64,000 bases of DNA from Caballeronia sordidicola (GCF_000729995.1 NZ_JNFG01000199.1:1-64000); one strand, 5' to 3'; counted from the stretch's first letter, positions 34,304-44,205 are shown. Notes: generated by a model not told the origin, from the letters alone. Program-made: numbers and translations.

Positions 34304-35146
34304 CGCCTTGCGTCCATACGGTACCCACGAGGGTAAGTAAGGATTCTTGAGTTCGATGACAGTTCGCGTTTCCAGCTTGAGTTCGGCTAGTTGCCTGGCG
34401 AAATGACGGTTGAAGAAGGCGTCAAAACTACCGTCGCGTTCCATTTGCTCCAGCCCGTCGTTGATGCGGGCCGCAAGACGTGGATCGGATTTGCTGATGT
34501 AGAAGCATTGGGCGAATGCATACCGGATCAACAGATGCTGCTCGATCGCGAGATCGGGATAACGCGCGCGGTAGGCGGCCAGCTCTCCAGGCGCCTCAGT
34601 TACGCCGCGAGGAAACATGTCGAAGCGCCCATGCATAAGCATGAGAAACAACGATTCATAGGTATCGGCCGTCCTCACCGGGACATTGTTGTACTCGTAT
34701 ACGCGTACATCACCCCATAACGCACCCTGGCCGACCGAGAGCGTGCGGAATTGATCCAGCGTCTGCACCTGGGCAATTTTCTCCTGACTGCCCTTTGAAA
34801 TCAGCGCGACACGGTAGCCAAGCAAACCCTTGTCGATAGGAAATGGGATGGGGATCATTCCCTCGTCCAACTCCTTATGACCCACGTCGCTGATCATGAC
34901 GTTGATCCGCGTGCCCTTGATCGCTTCCAGATGCGAGCGCGCAACGGAGATCTCGTCCGTGTAAGCCTGCTCGACGTAAGGACCGTATTGCGGCGTGGTT
35001 CGCTGCAGCACTTCGGTCAGCAACTCGAATGCATACGCATAGCGGACCTTGAATTCCTCCGACTTTAGGGGTTTCACCACATCCTGCGCACACACGGTAG
35101 ACGTCATCGTGAGCGCGATTAGCCATGCCATGACGGCAATACGCAT
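34274..35146 (-). CDS. periplasmic amino-acid-binding-like protein (SBP family 3)
   Basis: From the ATG at 35146 (GGGAG upstream) the protein has 290 residues with a signal peptide ending in VCAQD. The fold resembles extracellular solute-binding family 3. There is no transporter nearby. It is divergent from a two-kinase operon that starts 175 bp away, and the first kinase has a periplasmic domain. It may therefore sense a ligand for that system instead of feeding a transporter. An ATG at 35440 would extend the protein across the divergent gene's start and is unlikely. Confidence 0.75.
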   Translation of the reverse strand: MRIAVMAWLIALTMTSTVCAQDVVKPLKSEEFKVRYAYAFELLTEVLQRTTPQYGPYVEQAYTDEISVARSHLEAIKGTRINVMISDVGHKELDEGMIPIPFPIDKGLLGYRVALISKGSQEKIAQVQTLDQFRTLSVGQGALWGDVRVYEYNNVPVRTADTYESLFLMLMHGRFDMFPRGVTEAPGELAAYRARYPDLAIEQHLLIRYAFAQCFYISKSDPRLAARINDGLEQMERDGSFDAFFNRHFARQLAELKLETRTVIELKNPYLPSWVPYGRKALWFDPAKPQ

Positions 35147-35321
35147 GGTTGTCTCCCAAGCACTGGACGCCGGCCGGTTGCCGGCGTTCCCGACGGCCTC
35201 TGCAGCCGGCCATCCCTTTTGTTTTCTTTGAATTCCTGGTGTTATGCCACCGTTAGACCACCGCCGCCAGAGCGCGCAGAATAGGCAAATCAAGAAACCA
35301 AGGCGGTCCTGAGGAAGAACT

Positions 35322-37475
35322 ATGGCGCTCCACACATTCGGCGGACTTTGGGATCTGGTCGGCCGCCACCGCAGCAGTGTCTTGATGCGGCTGCTCGCTA
35401 CAGTGTTCCTGTTCAGTTGCACGGTCACGCTCACGCTCACAGCGCTTCAACTGTATCGCGATTATCACCGGGGGGTGATGGTCGTCGAAAGCCGGCTGGC
35501 GGAGATCGATAGCAGTTATCGGGGTAGTCTGGGCGAAGCGCTCTGGCGCCTCGACCGGCCGCAACTCGAACTCCAGCTCGACGGCATTCTCCATTTGCCG
35601 GACATTCGGCTGGCCGAAGTCACCGAGTCGATCGCGAGCGACAGCTCCATGGTGGTCTCCGCCGGAAGCCATTCTCGCGGGCCGGTCATGGTGCGCAGTT
35701 TTCCGATCGTGTATCGCATCCAGGGCCACGAGGAATCGATCGGCACGCTGCGCGTCGAGGCAACCCTCGCCAACCTGTACAACGAACTGTTCAGGACAGC
35801 ACTGGTGATCTTGCTGAGCCAGGGCGCCAATACGTTTCTCGTGTCGCTGTTCACCATCTACATTTTCTCGCGGCTCGTCATGCGCCATCTCGCCACTGTG
35901 GCGCGGCGCGTCGAAAGTTACGACTTCCGGCAGGCGCCGCAAGCCTTCACGCTGCATCGCCGCCGGCCACGCCGTCCAGACGAACTCGAACGGGTAGTGG
36001 CCGCGTTCGACTCCATGTGCGCGCGCCTTCACCGCGCCTATAACGACGAGCGGGAAGCGGCCGAGGGTCGTGAAGCCCGGCGCACCGCCGAGGCGGCCAA
36101 TCGAGCGAAATCCGAATTCCTCGCCAACATGAGCCATGAATTGCGCACGCCGCTGAACGGCATCCTGGGGTACGCGCAGGTGCTCGGCCGGGACCGGACG
36201 CTCAGTGAGCGCCAGCGCGACGGGCTCGGCGTGATTCAGCGCAGCGGCGAACACCTGCTTGCGCTGATCAACGATATTCTCGATATTGCCAAGATCGAGG
36301 CCGGCAAAATGCCGTTCGATATTGTTGCGGTGTCACTCCCCGGGCTACTCGGCGACGTCGAGGAAATCATTCGTGTGAAGGCCGAGCAAAAGCAGCTAGT
36401 CTTCGTGTGCGACGCGGCTCGGGACGTGCCTAACGCCGTGCGTGCAGATGAACGGCGGTTGCGCCAGGTACTGCTCAACCTGCTGGCAAACGCAGTGAAG
36501 TTCACCGACAGCGGCACCGTGAGCCTGCGCGTGGCGCCCTTGCCGGATGGGCGGATCCGCTTCACGGTGGAAGATACCGGGATGGGCATTGGCGACATGC
36601 AACACGAGCTGATCTTCGAACCCTTCGAGCAAACCGGCGCCGAACAACGGCATCGTGGAGGAGCCGGGCTTGGGCTTGGCATCAGCCGGCAACTCATGCG
36701 TTCGATGGGAAGCGACATCCTGGTCGAGAGCCGCAAGGGCGAGGGCAGCACCTTCTGGTTCGACCTCGAAGCGGTACCGGTCCCGTCCGTGTCGCAAGAG
36801 TCCCATGCCGCGTGGGTGGTCACCGGCTACGCGGGAGCGCGCAGGAGCGTGCTGGTCATCGACGACGTGGCCACCAACCGCGCGGTGGTGGTCGACATGC
36901 TGGGGCAGATCGGCTTCGACATGATCGAAGCGGCCAGCGGTCAGGAGGCGCTGGATAAAGCTCAGGTGAAACGCCCATCGCTGATCCTGACAGACATCGT
37001 GATGCACGAGATGGACGGACTCGAAACCATGCGCCGCTTACGGCTTCTGCCGGACTTTGCCGCTGTGCCGATCATCGCGATCTCCGCCAGCCCGACGGGC
37101 GGCGCCGAAAGGCGCAGCCTCAGCGCCGGCGCCGACGCGTTCGTGGCGAAACCCATCCATCTCGACACGCTGCTGATGAAGATTGCCGCGCTGCTCCCGC
37201 TCACCTGGACGTATGCGCCGCTTGGCGAGCCGCTGGCCCAGCCTGCTGCGACGATGCCGTGCCCGGCCGTGCCTTCGCAAGAAATGCAGGACCTGCACCG
37301 GCTCGCGCGTCAAGGCAACATGCGCGAGATCGTGTTGTGGGCCGAACGCATCGCCATCCTCGACGAGCGTTATAGCGCGTTCGCTGCTGAGTTGCGCTCG
37401 CTGGCAAAGAACTATCGGACCAAGGCGATCGTGCAATTCGTCGAGCGGCATCTTGAAGGGGGGCACGCGTCATGA
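35322..37475 (+). CDS. hybrid sensor histidine kinase with receiver domain
   Basis: The 717-residue protein has membrane helices at about 22-45 and 158-185 flanking a periplasmic sensor part. A HAMP-like linker and coiled coil follow, then HisKA with His272 in ANMSHELRTPLNG, HATPase with N box at Asn390 (NLLANAVKF) and G boxes VEDTGMGIG and GAGLGLGI. A receiver domain with phospho-acceptor Asp558 (LILTDIV) follows. The last 90 residues include a helical region after PAVPSQEMQDLHRLARQGN. Its stop overlaps the start of the next kinase gene. The ligand is unknown; the divergent binding protein is a candidate partner. Confidence 0.9.
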   Translation: MALHTFGGLWDLVGRHRSSVLMRLLATVFLFSCTVTLTLTALQLYRDYHRGVMVVESRLAEIDSSYRGSLGEALWRLDRPQLELQLDGILHLPDIRLAEVTESIASDSSMVVSAGSHSRGPVMVRSFPIVYRIQGHEESIGTLRVEATLANLYNELFRTALVILLSQGANTFLVSLFTIYIFSRLVMRHLATVARRVESYDFRQAPQAFTLHRRRPRRPDELERVVAAFDSMCARLHRAYNDEREAAEGREARRTAEAANRAKSEFLANMSHELRTPLNGILGYAQVLGRDRTLSERQRDGLGVIQRSGEHLLALINDILDIAKIEAGKMPFDIVAVSLPGLLGDVEEIIRVKAEQKQLVFVCDAARDVPNAVRADERRLRQVLLNLLANAVKFTDSGTVSLRVAPLPDGRIRFTVEDTGMGIGDMQHELIFEPFEQTGAEQRHRGGAGLGLGISRQLMRSMGSDILVESRKGEGSTFWFDLEAVPVPSVSQESHAAWVVTGYAGARRSVLVIDDVATNRAVVVDMLGQIGFDMIEAASGQEALDKAQVKRPSLILTDIVMHEMDGLETMRRLRLLPDFAAVPIIAISASPTGGAERRSLSAGADAFVAKPIHLDTLLMKIAALLPLTWTYAPLGEPLAQPAATMPCPAVPSQEMQDLHRLARQGNMREIVLWAERIAILDERYSAFAAELRSLAKNYRTKAIVQFVERHLEGGHAS

Positions 37476-39508
37476 ATGACACAAACGACACGACCATCGA
37501 TCTGGCACCCGCGACGCTGGAAGCGCCTGCGGTCCTGATCGTGGACGACATGCCCGCTAACCTGAGTGTCGTGGTGGAGAGTCTCGAGGGGCAGGGCTTT
37601 CGCGTGCTCGTGGCACTGGATGGTCTGGAAGCGCTGGAACGGGCGGCGTTCTCGCGACCGGATCTCATCCTGCTTGATGTCAAGATGCCCGGCATAGACG
37701 GCTACGAAACCTGCCGGCGGCTTAAATCGAACAGTGAAACCAGTGACATTCCAGTGATCTTCATGACGGCGATGTCCGCGACTGCCGACGTGATCGAAGG
37801 GCTGGCAGCGGGCGGCGTCGACTATGTGACCAAGCCGATCCGGGTGGACGAGGTCGTGGCGCGTATTGGGACGCATCTGGCATTGCGCACGCTGCAGCAG
37901 CAACTCGTTACGAGGAACATGCAGTTGCAGCATGAAATTGCCGCACGCGAAAAGACGCAAAAGGCGTTAAGCGATGCCCGCGATGAACTCGAAGCGCGGG
38001 TAGCGCAACGCACCGAGGAACTGGCGCGGGCCAATGTCAGCCTTAACCTGGAGATTGTCGAACGCCGAGGCGTGGAGGCGCGGCTGAAGGAAAGCGAGGC
38101 GCGGTTTCGCGCGATCGTGGAGACGAGTCCGGTTCCGCTGTGCATCACGTCCATGCCGGAAGGCGACATCCTCTACATGAACCTGCCGATGCACGAACTC
38201 TTTGGGCTCGATACGACGCAACCGGCGCTTGGTAACATTATCGACTTGTATGCTGCGCCCAAGGAGCGCGGCGAGCTGGTGTGCCACCTGCGCGACGAGG
38301 GAAGTCTGCGTAACACCGAGCTGAGTTTCAGGCGGCCGAACGGCACCTCGTTCTGGGCCGTGGCGAACGCACGCGTTGCGACCTACGGCGACGTTCCGGC
38401 AATTTATGTAGGGCTATACGACATCACGGCGCGCAGGAGGGCCGACGAGAAGCTGCGAGCGAGCGAAGCGAGCCTCGCCAATGCGCAGCGTCTTGCGCGG
38501 CTCGGCGACTGGGCATGGGATCGCGATAGCGGGCTCACGCACTGGTCGAACGAGCTCTACCGCATTCTCGGATTGGAACCCTCGATCGTGAAGCCGTGTT
38601 ATAGCGTGTATCTCGCGCTGGTTCATCCCGACGACCAGGCCACCATCAGGCGCGCGGTACGTGTACTGCTCTCCAAGGGACAACCCTTTGGTATCGACCA
38701 TCGCATCACGAGTCCGGACGGGACGACACGCATCGTCCGGCTCCAGGCAGAACTCTTGGATATGCGAGAGGGGCAGTCGTGGGGTATTGTCGGCACCGTC
38801 CAGGACATCACCGAAAGGAAGCGTACCGAGGAGGAACTGCTGGCGTCGCGCGAACAATTGCGCGAGTTGTCGGCCTATCTGGAGGCAATCCGGGAAGAGG
38901 AGCGGCGTCTTATAGCATTGGAGGTTCACGACGAACTGGGCCAGTTGCTTACCGCGCTGAAAATGGATGTTGCGCTGCTCAAGATGCGTGTAGTCGCCGA
39001 CGCGGAAGCTACCCGGAAGATCGATGACATCCGCGAGCTGGTGGAGAAAACCATGTGGATGGTGCGTAACGTCGCGAGCCATTTGAGACCGGCGGCGCTC
39101 AACTTCGGTATTGTGTCGGCCTTGGAGTGGCTTGCCGAGGACTTCAGCCGGCGCAACGGCATGCCTTGTCAACTGGTAGTGCGGGGCGGTGAGCCGACCC
39201 TTGCGGACGCCCATGCAACGGCCGTGTTCCGTATTGTCCAGGAGTCGCTCACGAACGTATCGCGGCATGCCGGCGCGTCGCGCGTGGCGGTGACACTTGT
39301 CAGTACTGACCTCGCGCTCGATCTTCGGGTGAGCGACGACGGTCAGGGCTTTGACCTGGAGTCGGAGCAAAGCGGCTACTCGTACGGCTTGCTGGGCATG
39401 AGTGAACGGGCGCGCCTGATAGGCGGGACACTTCAAGTCGATAGTGCTCCGGGTGCCGGAACCATGGTTTCAATCAATTTGCCGCTGGATAGCGGGCGGG
39501 AACGATGA
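37472..39508 (+). CDS. receiver-PAS-HisKA_3 histidine kinase
   Basis: This 678-residue soluble protein starts with a receiver domain (Asp69 in LILLDVKMPG) and continues with a coiled coil (about 140-200). Two PAS/PAC domains follow (around RFRAIVETSPVPLCITSMPE and LARLGDWAWDRDSGLTHWSN). It ends with a NarX-type kinase, HisKA_3, with His486 in LEVHDELGQLL, and a HATPase (VRNVASHLRPAALN, then LGMSERARLIGG). The receiver suggests it takes phosphate from the preceding hybrid kinase, and HisKA_3 suggests it passes it to the following NarL-type regulator. Both junctions are ATGA overlaps. Confidence 0.9.
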   Translation: MNDTNDTTIDLAPATLEAPAVLIVDDMPANLSVVVESLEGQGFRVLVALDGLEALERAAFSRPDLILLDVKMPGIDGYETCRRLKSNSETSDIPVIFMTAMSATADVIEGLAAGGVDYVTKPIRVDEVVARIGTHLALRTLQQQLVTRNMQLQHEIAAREKTQKALSDARDELEARVAQRTEELARANVSLNLEIVERRGVEARLKESEARFRAIVETSPVPLCITSMPEGDILYMNLPMHELFGLDTTQPALGNIIDLYAAPKERGELVCHLRDEGSLRNTELSFRRPNGTSFWAVANARVATYGDVPAIYVGLYDITARRRADEKLRASEASLANAQRLARLGDWAWDRDSGLTHWSNELYRILGLEPSIVKPCYSVYLALVHPDDQATIRRAVRVLLSKGQPFGIDHRITSPDGTTRIVRLQAELLDMREGQSWGIVGTVQDITERKRTEEELLASREQLRELSAYLEAIREEERRLIALEVHDELGQLLTALKMDVALLKMRVVADAEATRKIDDIRELVEKTMWMVRNVASHLRPAALNFGIVSALEWLAEDFSRRNGMPCQLVVRGGEPTLADAHATAVFRIVQESLTNVSRHAGASRVAVTLVSTDLALDLRVSDDGQGFDLESEQSGYSYGLLGMSERARLIGGTLQVDSAPGAGTMVSINLPLDSGRER

Positions 39509-40137
39509 TTAGTATTTTTATAGCGGATGACCACGCGATCGTAAGAAGCGGGCTGAAGCAGATCGTAGCCACTACGAGCGATATTACCGTGGTCGGGGAA
39601 GCCGGGCACGGGTCTGAAGTCGTCGACAAGCTGCGTGCTTGCCGCGTGGACCTGCTGTTGCTCGATATGACCATGCCGGGCATTAGCGGCGTGGATCTGA
39701 TCCGGCGCGTGCGGGCGGAACAGCCCGCGTTACCGATCCTGGTGCTGAGCATTCACAACGAGGGACAGGTGGTGTCGCGGGCGTTACGTGCGGGCGCGAC
39801 GGGCTATGTGACCAAGGACAGCGACCTTGAGGTGCTGCTCGCTGCGATCCGCAAGCTGGCGGCGGGTGGGCGCTTCATTGATCCGAAGCTGGTCGATGCA
39901 ATCGTTTTCGACTCGCCTTCCAGCGACGGGCCGCCGCATGAGATTCTCTCGGACCGCGAGTTCCAGGTGCTGCAAATGCTGGCCGCCGGTAATAGCATCA
40001 ATGATATTGCCGACGCATTGTCGCTAAGTGCAAAGACCATCAGCACGCACAAGATGCGGCTCATGCAGAAGCTCGGGCTCAATAACAATTCGGAAGTGAT
40101 TCGTTATGCCGTTCGGCACGGCCTCGTGACTGAGTAA
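39505..40137 (+). CDS. NarL/LuxR-family response regulator
   Basis: The 210-residue regulator has a receiver with Asp54 (LLLLDMTMPG) and the conserved Lys in GYVTKDSDLE. A C-terminal LuxR helix-turn-helix follows (LSDREFQVLQMLAAGNSIND, then LSLSAKTISTHKMRLMQKL). The start overlaps the stop of the preceding kinase gene. It is the output of the three-gene phosphorelay. Targets are unknown. Confidence 0.92.
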   Translation: MISIFIADDHAIVRSGLKQIVATTSDITVVGEAGHGSEVVDKLRACRVDLLLLDMTMPGISGVDLIRRVRAEQPALPILVLSIHNEGQVVSRALRAGATGYVTKDSDLEVLLAAIRKLAAGGRFIDPKLVDAIVFDSPSSDGPPHEILSDREFQVLQMLAAGNSINDIADALSLSAKTISTHKMRLMQKLGLNNNSEVIRYAVRHGLVTE

Positions 40138-40605
40138 GGGAATGAAAAACTCGGAACACACACTCCTTACACTCCGGTATCAACCCTGGCCATCTGAATC
40201 CACAGGGTTGCCCTGTCAGGAAATCCTTATAGTCATTGCAGGATATTCCTAGTTCAAATTCCGCTTCTGCCGACTGGAAAATAGATTGGAACCAGATAGC
40301 ATGATGTCATGCAAAGGGGTGCGAGCAGTACGCCGGTAGCGGCAAAATCCTCAGGTCTTTAGCAAGGTCTCGTAAGGGTCGCTAAAGGTCGCAGCGGTTC
40401 AAGTGCTGGTCTGTTTGTTTGGTATTTTCATGGCGGGGGGGGGTGGTTGCGATTGTGCTTCGTCACAATCATCCGTCTGCGGCCCGGCTCTCGGTGTTCT
40501 TTCATCACGATGGTTCTTGGCAAGTAATCCCGCCGTGCGGGAAGGCTTTGATGGAGCGCGTCCGGGTGGCAGCTTGACGACGCTGGTGAGTTTTACGGAG
40601 ATTCC
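40138..40605. other. intergenic stretch downstream of the regulator
   Basis: No gene is supported. An 8-bp inverted repeat (CAACCCTG with CAGGGTTG at about 40183-40212) without a T-run may be a weak terminator of the phosphorelay operon. Confidence 0.35.
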
Positions 40606-40815
40606 ATGGACAACAAATCCGGGCTGGAACGACAGGAAGATGTGTATGAGCTTAAAGGCTGGATCAGCGTCTGGTACGACCAGGCGGTCGCCGCGCGGTT
40701 CATCGACCCACCTTTCGTTCTTGACGATACGATTGCGGACCGTCTTCAAGGTTACTTCGACGTCGGCCTGACGCCAGACGACGCCGTCCATGCTTTTTTC
40801 GGTGTGATGCACTGA
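40606..40815 (+). CDS. small acidic protein of unknown function (69 aa)
   Basis: The ATG is preceded by CGGAG at a good distance. The product is soluble, acidic and rich in aromatic residues (VYELKGWISVWYDQAVAARF, then LTPDDAVHAFFGVMH). I do not recognise the family. A strong terminator lies about 125 bp downstream, so it is probably a single-gene transcript with a long 3' untranslated region. Confidence 0.55.
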   Translation: MDNKSGLERQEDVYELKGWISVWYDQAVAARFIDPPFVLDDTIADRLQGYFDVGLTPDDAVHAFFGVMH

Positions 40816-40938
40816 CGCTCACGCTGCCGCCAACGGTGGTTGCGGCAAGTTTGTAGAACCTTCAGCGGCCCATGTGCCGGGGAGGTTGAGTTGTAAGCTG
40901 GCTCTCAGTTCTAGCCCTCCCCTCGGAGCTAGAATTTC

Positions 40939-40969
40939 AGGCGCCGTGTTCGCACGGCGCCTTTTTTTT
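40939..40969 (+). terminator. strong Rho-independent terminator
   Basis: AGGCGCCGTG, loop TTCG, CACGGCGCCT form a perfect 10-bp stem followed by an unbroken run of T residues. A second small hairpin (TTCTAGC with GCTAGAA, about 40909-40935) precedes it. Together they resemble the end of a small RNA or of the 40606 transcript. Confidence 0.85.
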
Positions 40970-41424
40970 GGTTGTTGAGGACGATCGTATTAGCGATCGC
41001 CCTGACAGACCATTCTTCACTCGCGGTCTTTAACACGCGACATGGATACACCCCGCCATCACATGATCGTCCGAACGAATGCGTAGTGGACGAGAACAGG
41101 ACACATGTTATTCGCGCCTCATTTTCAGCCGCGAATCCATGGGCGGGAAAAACACCTTGTTCCAATCAAAACTTGGAAGCCCATGTTGCTCGTGGTGGAC
41201 AAGCCTAAGACAAATCTATTTGCCGACTATTTATTTTTTTAGCAAACGTTTGTCTCGCAAAAGCCCTCTCCAGTTCGCACCGCCTCCGCCGTAGTACATA
41301 CAGAGAAAAGCAGAGCAGCGTCCTGCATTCTACAAAGATCAATGTCTGGCCGATTACATGCACCAATGCCTGAGTCGAGCTTGCTTGAGCGTTTCACATT
41401 ATTGTCATCAAGGGGAATTATCAA
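40970..41424. other. intergenic region upstream of the chemoreceptor gene
   Basis: No gene is supported. It contains a CAAACGTTTG palindrome at 41243-41252 next to an AT-rich tract, about 175 bp before the chemoreceptor start. Confidence 0.45.
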
Positions 41425-43167
41425 ATGAACTTCGGATCGCTGACCGTTAAAACCAAGCTTTCATGGAGCTTTGGTCTGTTGATCTTCATGCTTGTCGCCA
41501 TCTCGATCTTTTCACTCAAGGCGCTTAGCGACGCGAATAGTCAATTCTCCAATTACGTTTCCGGCATAGAAGTACGCGCGCGTCTTGCAGAGACGGTGCG
41601 CACGTCAGTAGATCGGCGCGCAATCGCGGCGCGCGATCTTGTCTTGGTGACTAAACCCGCTGACCTCGATGCGGAGAAAACCGAGGTGACCAAAGCCCAC
41701 GAGGACGTACAAAACGCGTTGCGTCAACTGAGCGAACGGGTCAAGGACACCAGTGCCTCCGACAAGGCACGCAGCCTCGTGGCCGAAATCAGCCGCGTAG
41801 AGAGTCTCTATGGTCCGGTTGCGATGAACATCGTCAACGCGGCGCTTACCAACAGGCGCGACGAAGCCATCACTATGATCGATGACCAGTGCCGCCCGCT
41901 TCTCGCTCAGTTGATCAAGGCGACCAACGACTATTCCGAGTACACCGCCGAGAGCGCGAAGGCAATGGAGGAGCAGTCAGCGCTTGACTATTCAAACAAG
42001 CGCACGCTGCTTATCGCGACCTGCCTGCTCGCTCTCGCCATGGCGATTGGCGCGGCCACGCTGATCATTCGCGGGCTGACCCAGGCCCTGGGCGCCGAAC
42101 CTGTCGCGCTTGGCGAAGTAACTCAACGGGTGGCAAGCGGGGACCTGAGTCTGGTTCGCGGGGCCGATCTCGCCCCCGCCGGCAGCGTACTCGCGTTGAT
42201 GGGCGCAATGCAAAGCAGCCTGGTCAAGTTGATCGGCGACGTCAGGATCGCGGCCGACAGTATTTGCACCGGCTCCAGCGAGATTGCATCGGGCAACATC
42301 GACTTGTCGGCGCGCACAGAGCAGCAGGCGTCGTCATTGCAGGAAACCGCGGCAAGCATGGAAGAGCTGACCTCGACGGTCAAACAAAACGCAGAAAGCG
42401 CGGCACAGGCGAGTTCCCTGGCATCAAATGCATCAGAAGTGGCGGCGAAGGGCAGCAGCGTCGTAGGGCAGGTTGTCGAGACCATGGCCGACATCAGCGA
42501 GAGCTCCACGAAGATCGCAGATATCACCGGGATCATCGAAGGGATCGCGTTCCAGACCAATATCCTCGCGCTGAATGCAGCTGTCGAAGCCGCTCGCGCC
42601 GGCGAACAGGGCAGGGGATTTGCAGTTGTTGCGAGCGAAGTGCGCAGCCTCGCCCAACGTTCCTCGAGCGCCGCGAAGGAAATCAAGGACCTGATCTCTT
42701 CGTCGGTGCAGAAGATCCAGACCGGTTCCGGGCTCGCCAGCGAAGCGGGCCGCACCATGTCGGAAGTCACGAACGCTGTCGCTCGCGTGAACGACATCAT
42801 GGGAGAGATCGCTGCGGCTTCGGGCGAGCAAAGTCGCGGCATCGAGCAAGTCAACACCGCAATCACGCAAATGGATGAAGTGACGCAGCAAAACGCCGCG
42901 CTGGTCGAGCAGGCGACAGCGGCTTCGCAATCGCTCGAGGATCAGGGGCGCAAACTCACCCAGGCAGTGTCTTCGTTCCGGCTGGGCACCGAACATTCAG
43001 TGGGATATGCAACGCCGGTCATAAGCGCGAAAGCCCCGCCGAGGACGCAAGTCAAACCGCGTCCGGTGTCTCGGGAGAAGGTCGCGAATGGAGCGCGGGT
43101 GTTGCGTGCATCGGCGAAGCCCGCAACCAGCGGCAGCACGTCGAATGCGGAGTGGGAGGCGTTTTAA
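41425..43167 (+). CDS. methyl-accepting chemotaxis protein
   Basis: This 580-residue receptor has an N-terminal membrane helix (LSWSFGLLIFMLVAISIFSL), a four-helix-bundle type periplasmic domain and a second helix (LLIATCLLALAMAIGAATLI). A HAMP domain and the signalling hairpin follow (FQTNILALNAAVEAARAGEQ, GRGFAVVASEVRSLAQRSS). The extreme C-terminus, EWEAF, resembles the NWETF-type pentapeptide that binds CheR and CheB. No other chemotaxis genes are near. Ligand unknown. Confidence 0.93.
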   Translation: MNFGSLTVKTKLSWSFGLLIFMLVAISIFSLKALSDANSQFSNYVSGIEVRARLAETVRTSVDRRAIAARDLVLVTKPADLDAEKTEVTKAHEDVQNALRQLSERVKDTSASDKARSLVAEISRVESLYGPVAMNIVNAALTNRRDEAITMIDDQCRPLLAQLIKATNDYSEYTAESAKAMEEQSALDYSNKRTLLIATCLLALAMAIGAATLIIRGLTQALGAEPVALGEVTQRVASGDLSLVRGADLAPAGSVLALMGAMQSSLVKLIGDVRIAADSICTGSSEIASGNIDLSARTEQQASSLQETAASMEELTSTVKQNAESAAQASSLASNASEVAAKGSSVVGQVVETMADISESSTKIADITGIIEGIAFQTNILALNAAVEAARAGEQGRGFAVVASEVRSLAQRSSSAAKEIKDLISSSVQKIQTGSGLASEAGRTMSEVTNAVARVNDIMGEIAAASGEQSRGIEQVNTAITQMDEVTQQNAALVEQATAASQSLEDQGRKLTQAVSSFRLGTEHSVGYATPVISAKAPPRTQVKPRPVSREKVANGARVLRASAKPATSGSTSNAEWEAF

Positions 43168-43281
43168 CGCGTCGGGCGGGTAGGTTGTGGCCGTGGTGGC
43201 GGGTCTTTCCTCGTGCCGGATTGACCGCCAGCTGGCATGCTGTTGAGAGAATCGCCCAGAGCGCGAAGTTAGCCCGACACG

Positions 43282-44205
43282 TCAGCCCGACACATAAGGC
43301 CCATGCTGCAGCTCCGATTTCTCCAGCGCTGCCAGCACGGCGTCGAACACGAGCCGTATGCGTGCGGGCACCGGTCCTCGCTGCGGTCTATAGACGTAGA
43401 CCGGCCACGGCTCCGGCGCAATGTCGTCCAGTACGCTTATCACCTTGCCTGCACGCAGCAAGGGCAACGCGAGATAACTCACGATCTGTCCAAACCCCAG
43501 CCCCGCAACCACGGCGCGGCACTCGCACTCTCCATCGTCGGTCTGGAACGCAAGGTTTGTCGGCGTCATTTGCTGCCCGTTGGAAAACTGCCAGGGCCAC
43601 ACACGCCCGGTGTTCCGGTCGATGAATCCCGTCGATGGCAGCAGCGCAAGCTCAGCCAGATCCGCGGGACGGCCCACGCGTGCGAGAAGCTTTGGACTGG
43701 CAATGACGGAGAAGCCCACATGCGATGCAGGGCGCACCACGAAGCGACTGTCACGCATGAAGCCGATCCGCACGCCAATGTCGATCTGCTCCGCAATGGG
43801 GTCGCTGATCGCATCGGATAAACGCAGGTCGAGCGTGATGCGGGGATGCTTCTCGGCAAGACGCACTAGCGCGGGCATGAGAAAACGCTCGCCGATGGAC
43901 TTGGGTGTGGTCAACCGGACCAGCCCAGCAATCTCGGCATCGATCTCGCTGTCTTTTGGTCTCAAGAGATCATCCATCTGCCGCACGAGCTCGCGCGCCC
44001 GCTGAGCAAACGCTTCTCCTGCTTCGGTCGCGCGCACGCGCCGGGTGTTGCGATGGAAGAGGATTTCGCCCACCAGTGCTTCCGCTTCCTGGACGGCTCG
44101 GGTGATTGCCTGAGGCGAGGTGCCCAGCCGGGTAGCCGCTTCCTTAAAGCTCTGTGCTTCAACAGCTGCGCAATAGATACGCAACATTTCAAGGCGATTC
44201 TGCAT
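43282..44205 (-). CDS. LysR-family transcriptional regulator
   Basis: From the ATG at 44205 the product has 307 residues. It has the N-terminal winged helix-turn-helix (LRIYCAAVEAQSFKEAATRL, then GTSPQAITRAVQEAEALVGE) and a LysR substrate-binding domain (RLTTPKSIGERFLMPALVRL). It is divergent from the SDR gene at 44344, and a T-N11-A-type palindrome lies between them. It probably controls that gene and itself. An ATG at 44262 would add 19 residues not found in the family. Confidence 0.9.
   Translation of the reverse strand: MQNRLEMLRIYCAAVEAQSFKEAATRLGTSPQAITRAVQEAEALVGEILFHRNTRRVRATEAGEAFAQRARELVRQMDDLLRPKDSEIDAEIAGLVRLTTPKSIGERFLMPALVRLAEKHPRITLDLRLSDAISDPIAEQIDIGVRIGFMRDSRFVVRPASHVGFSVIASPKLLARVGRPADLAELALLPSTGFIDRNTGRVWPWQFSNGQQMTPTNLAFQTDDGECECRAVVAGLGFGQIVSYLALPLLRAGKVISVLDDIAPEPWPVYVYRPQRGPVPARIRLVFDAVLAALEKSELQHGPYVSG

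Noticed and set aside
35253..36254. Open frame antisense to the hybrid kinase
   Set aside because: It lies opposite conserved kinase motifs and covers the divergent promoter, so it is not a gene.
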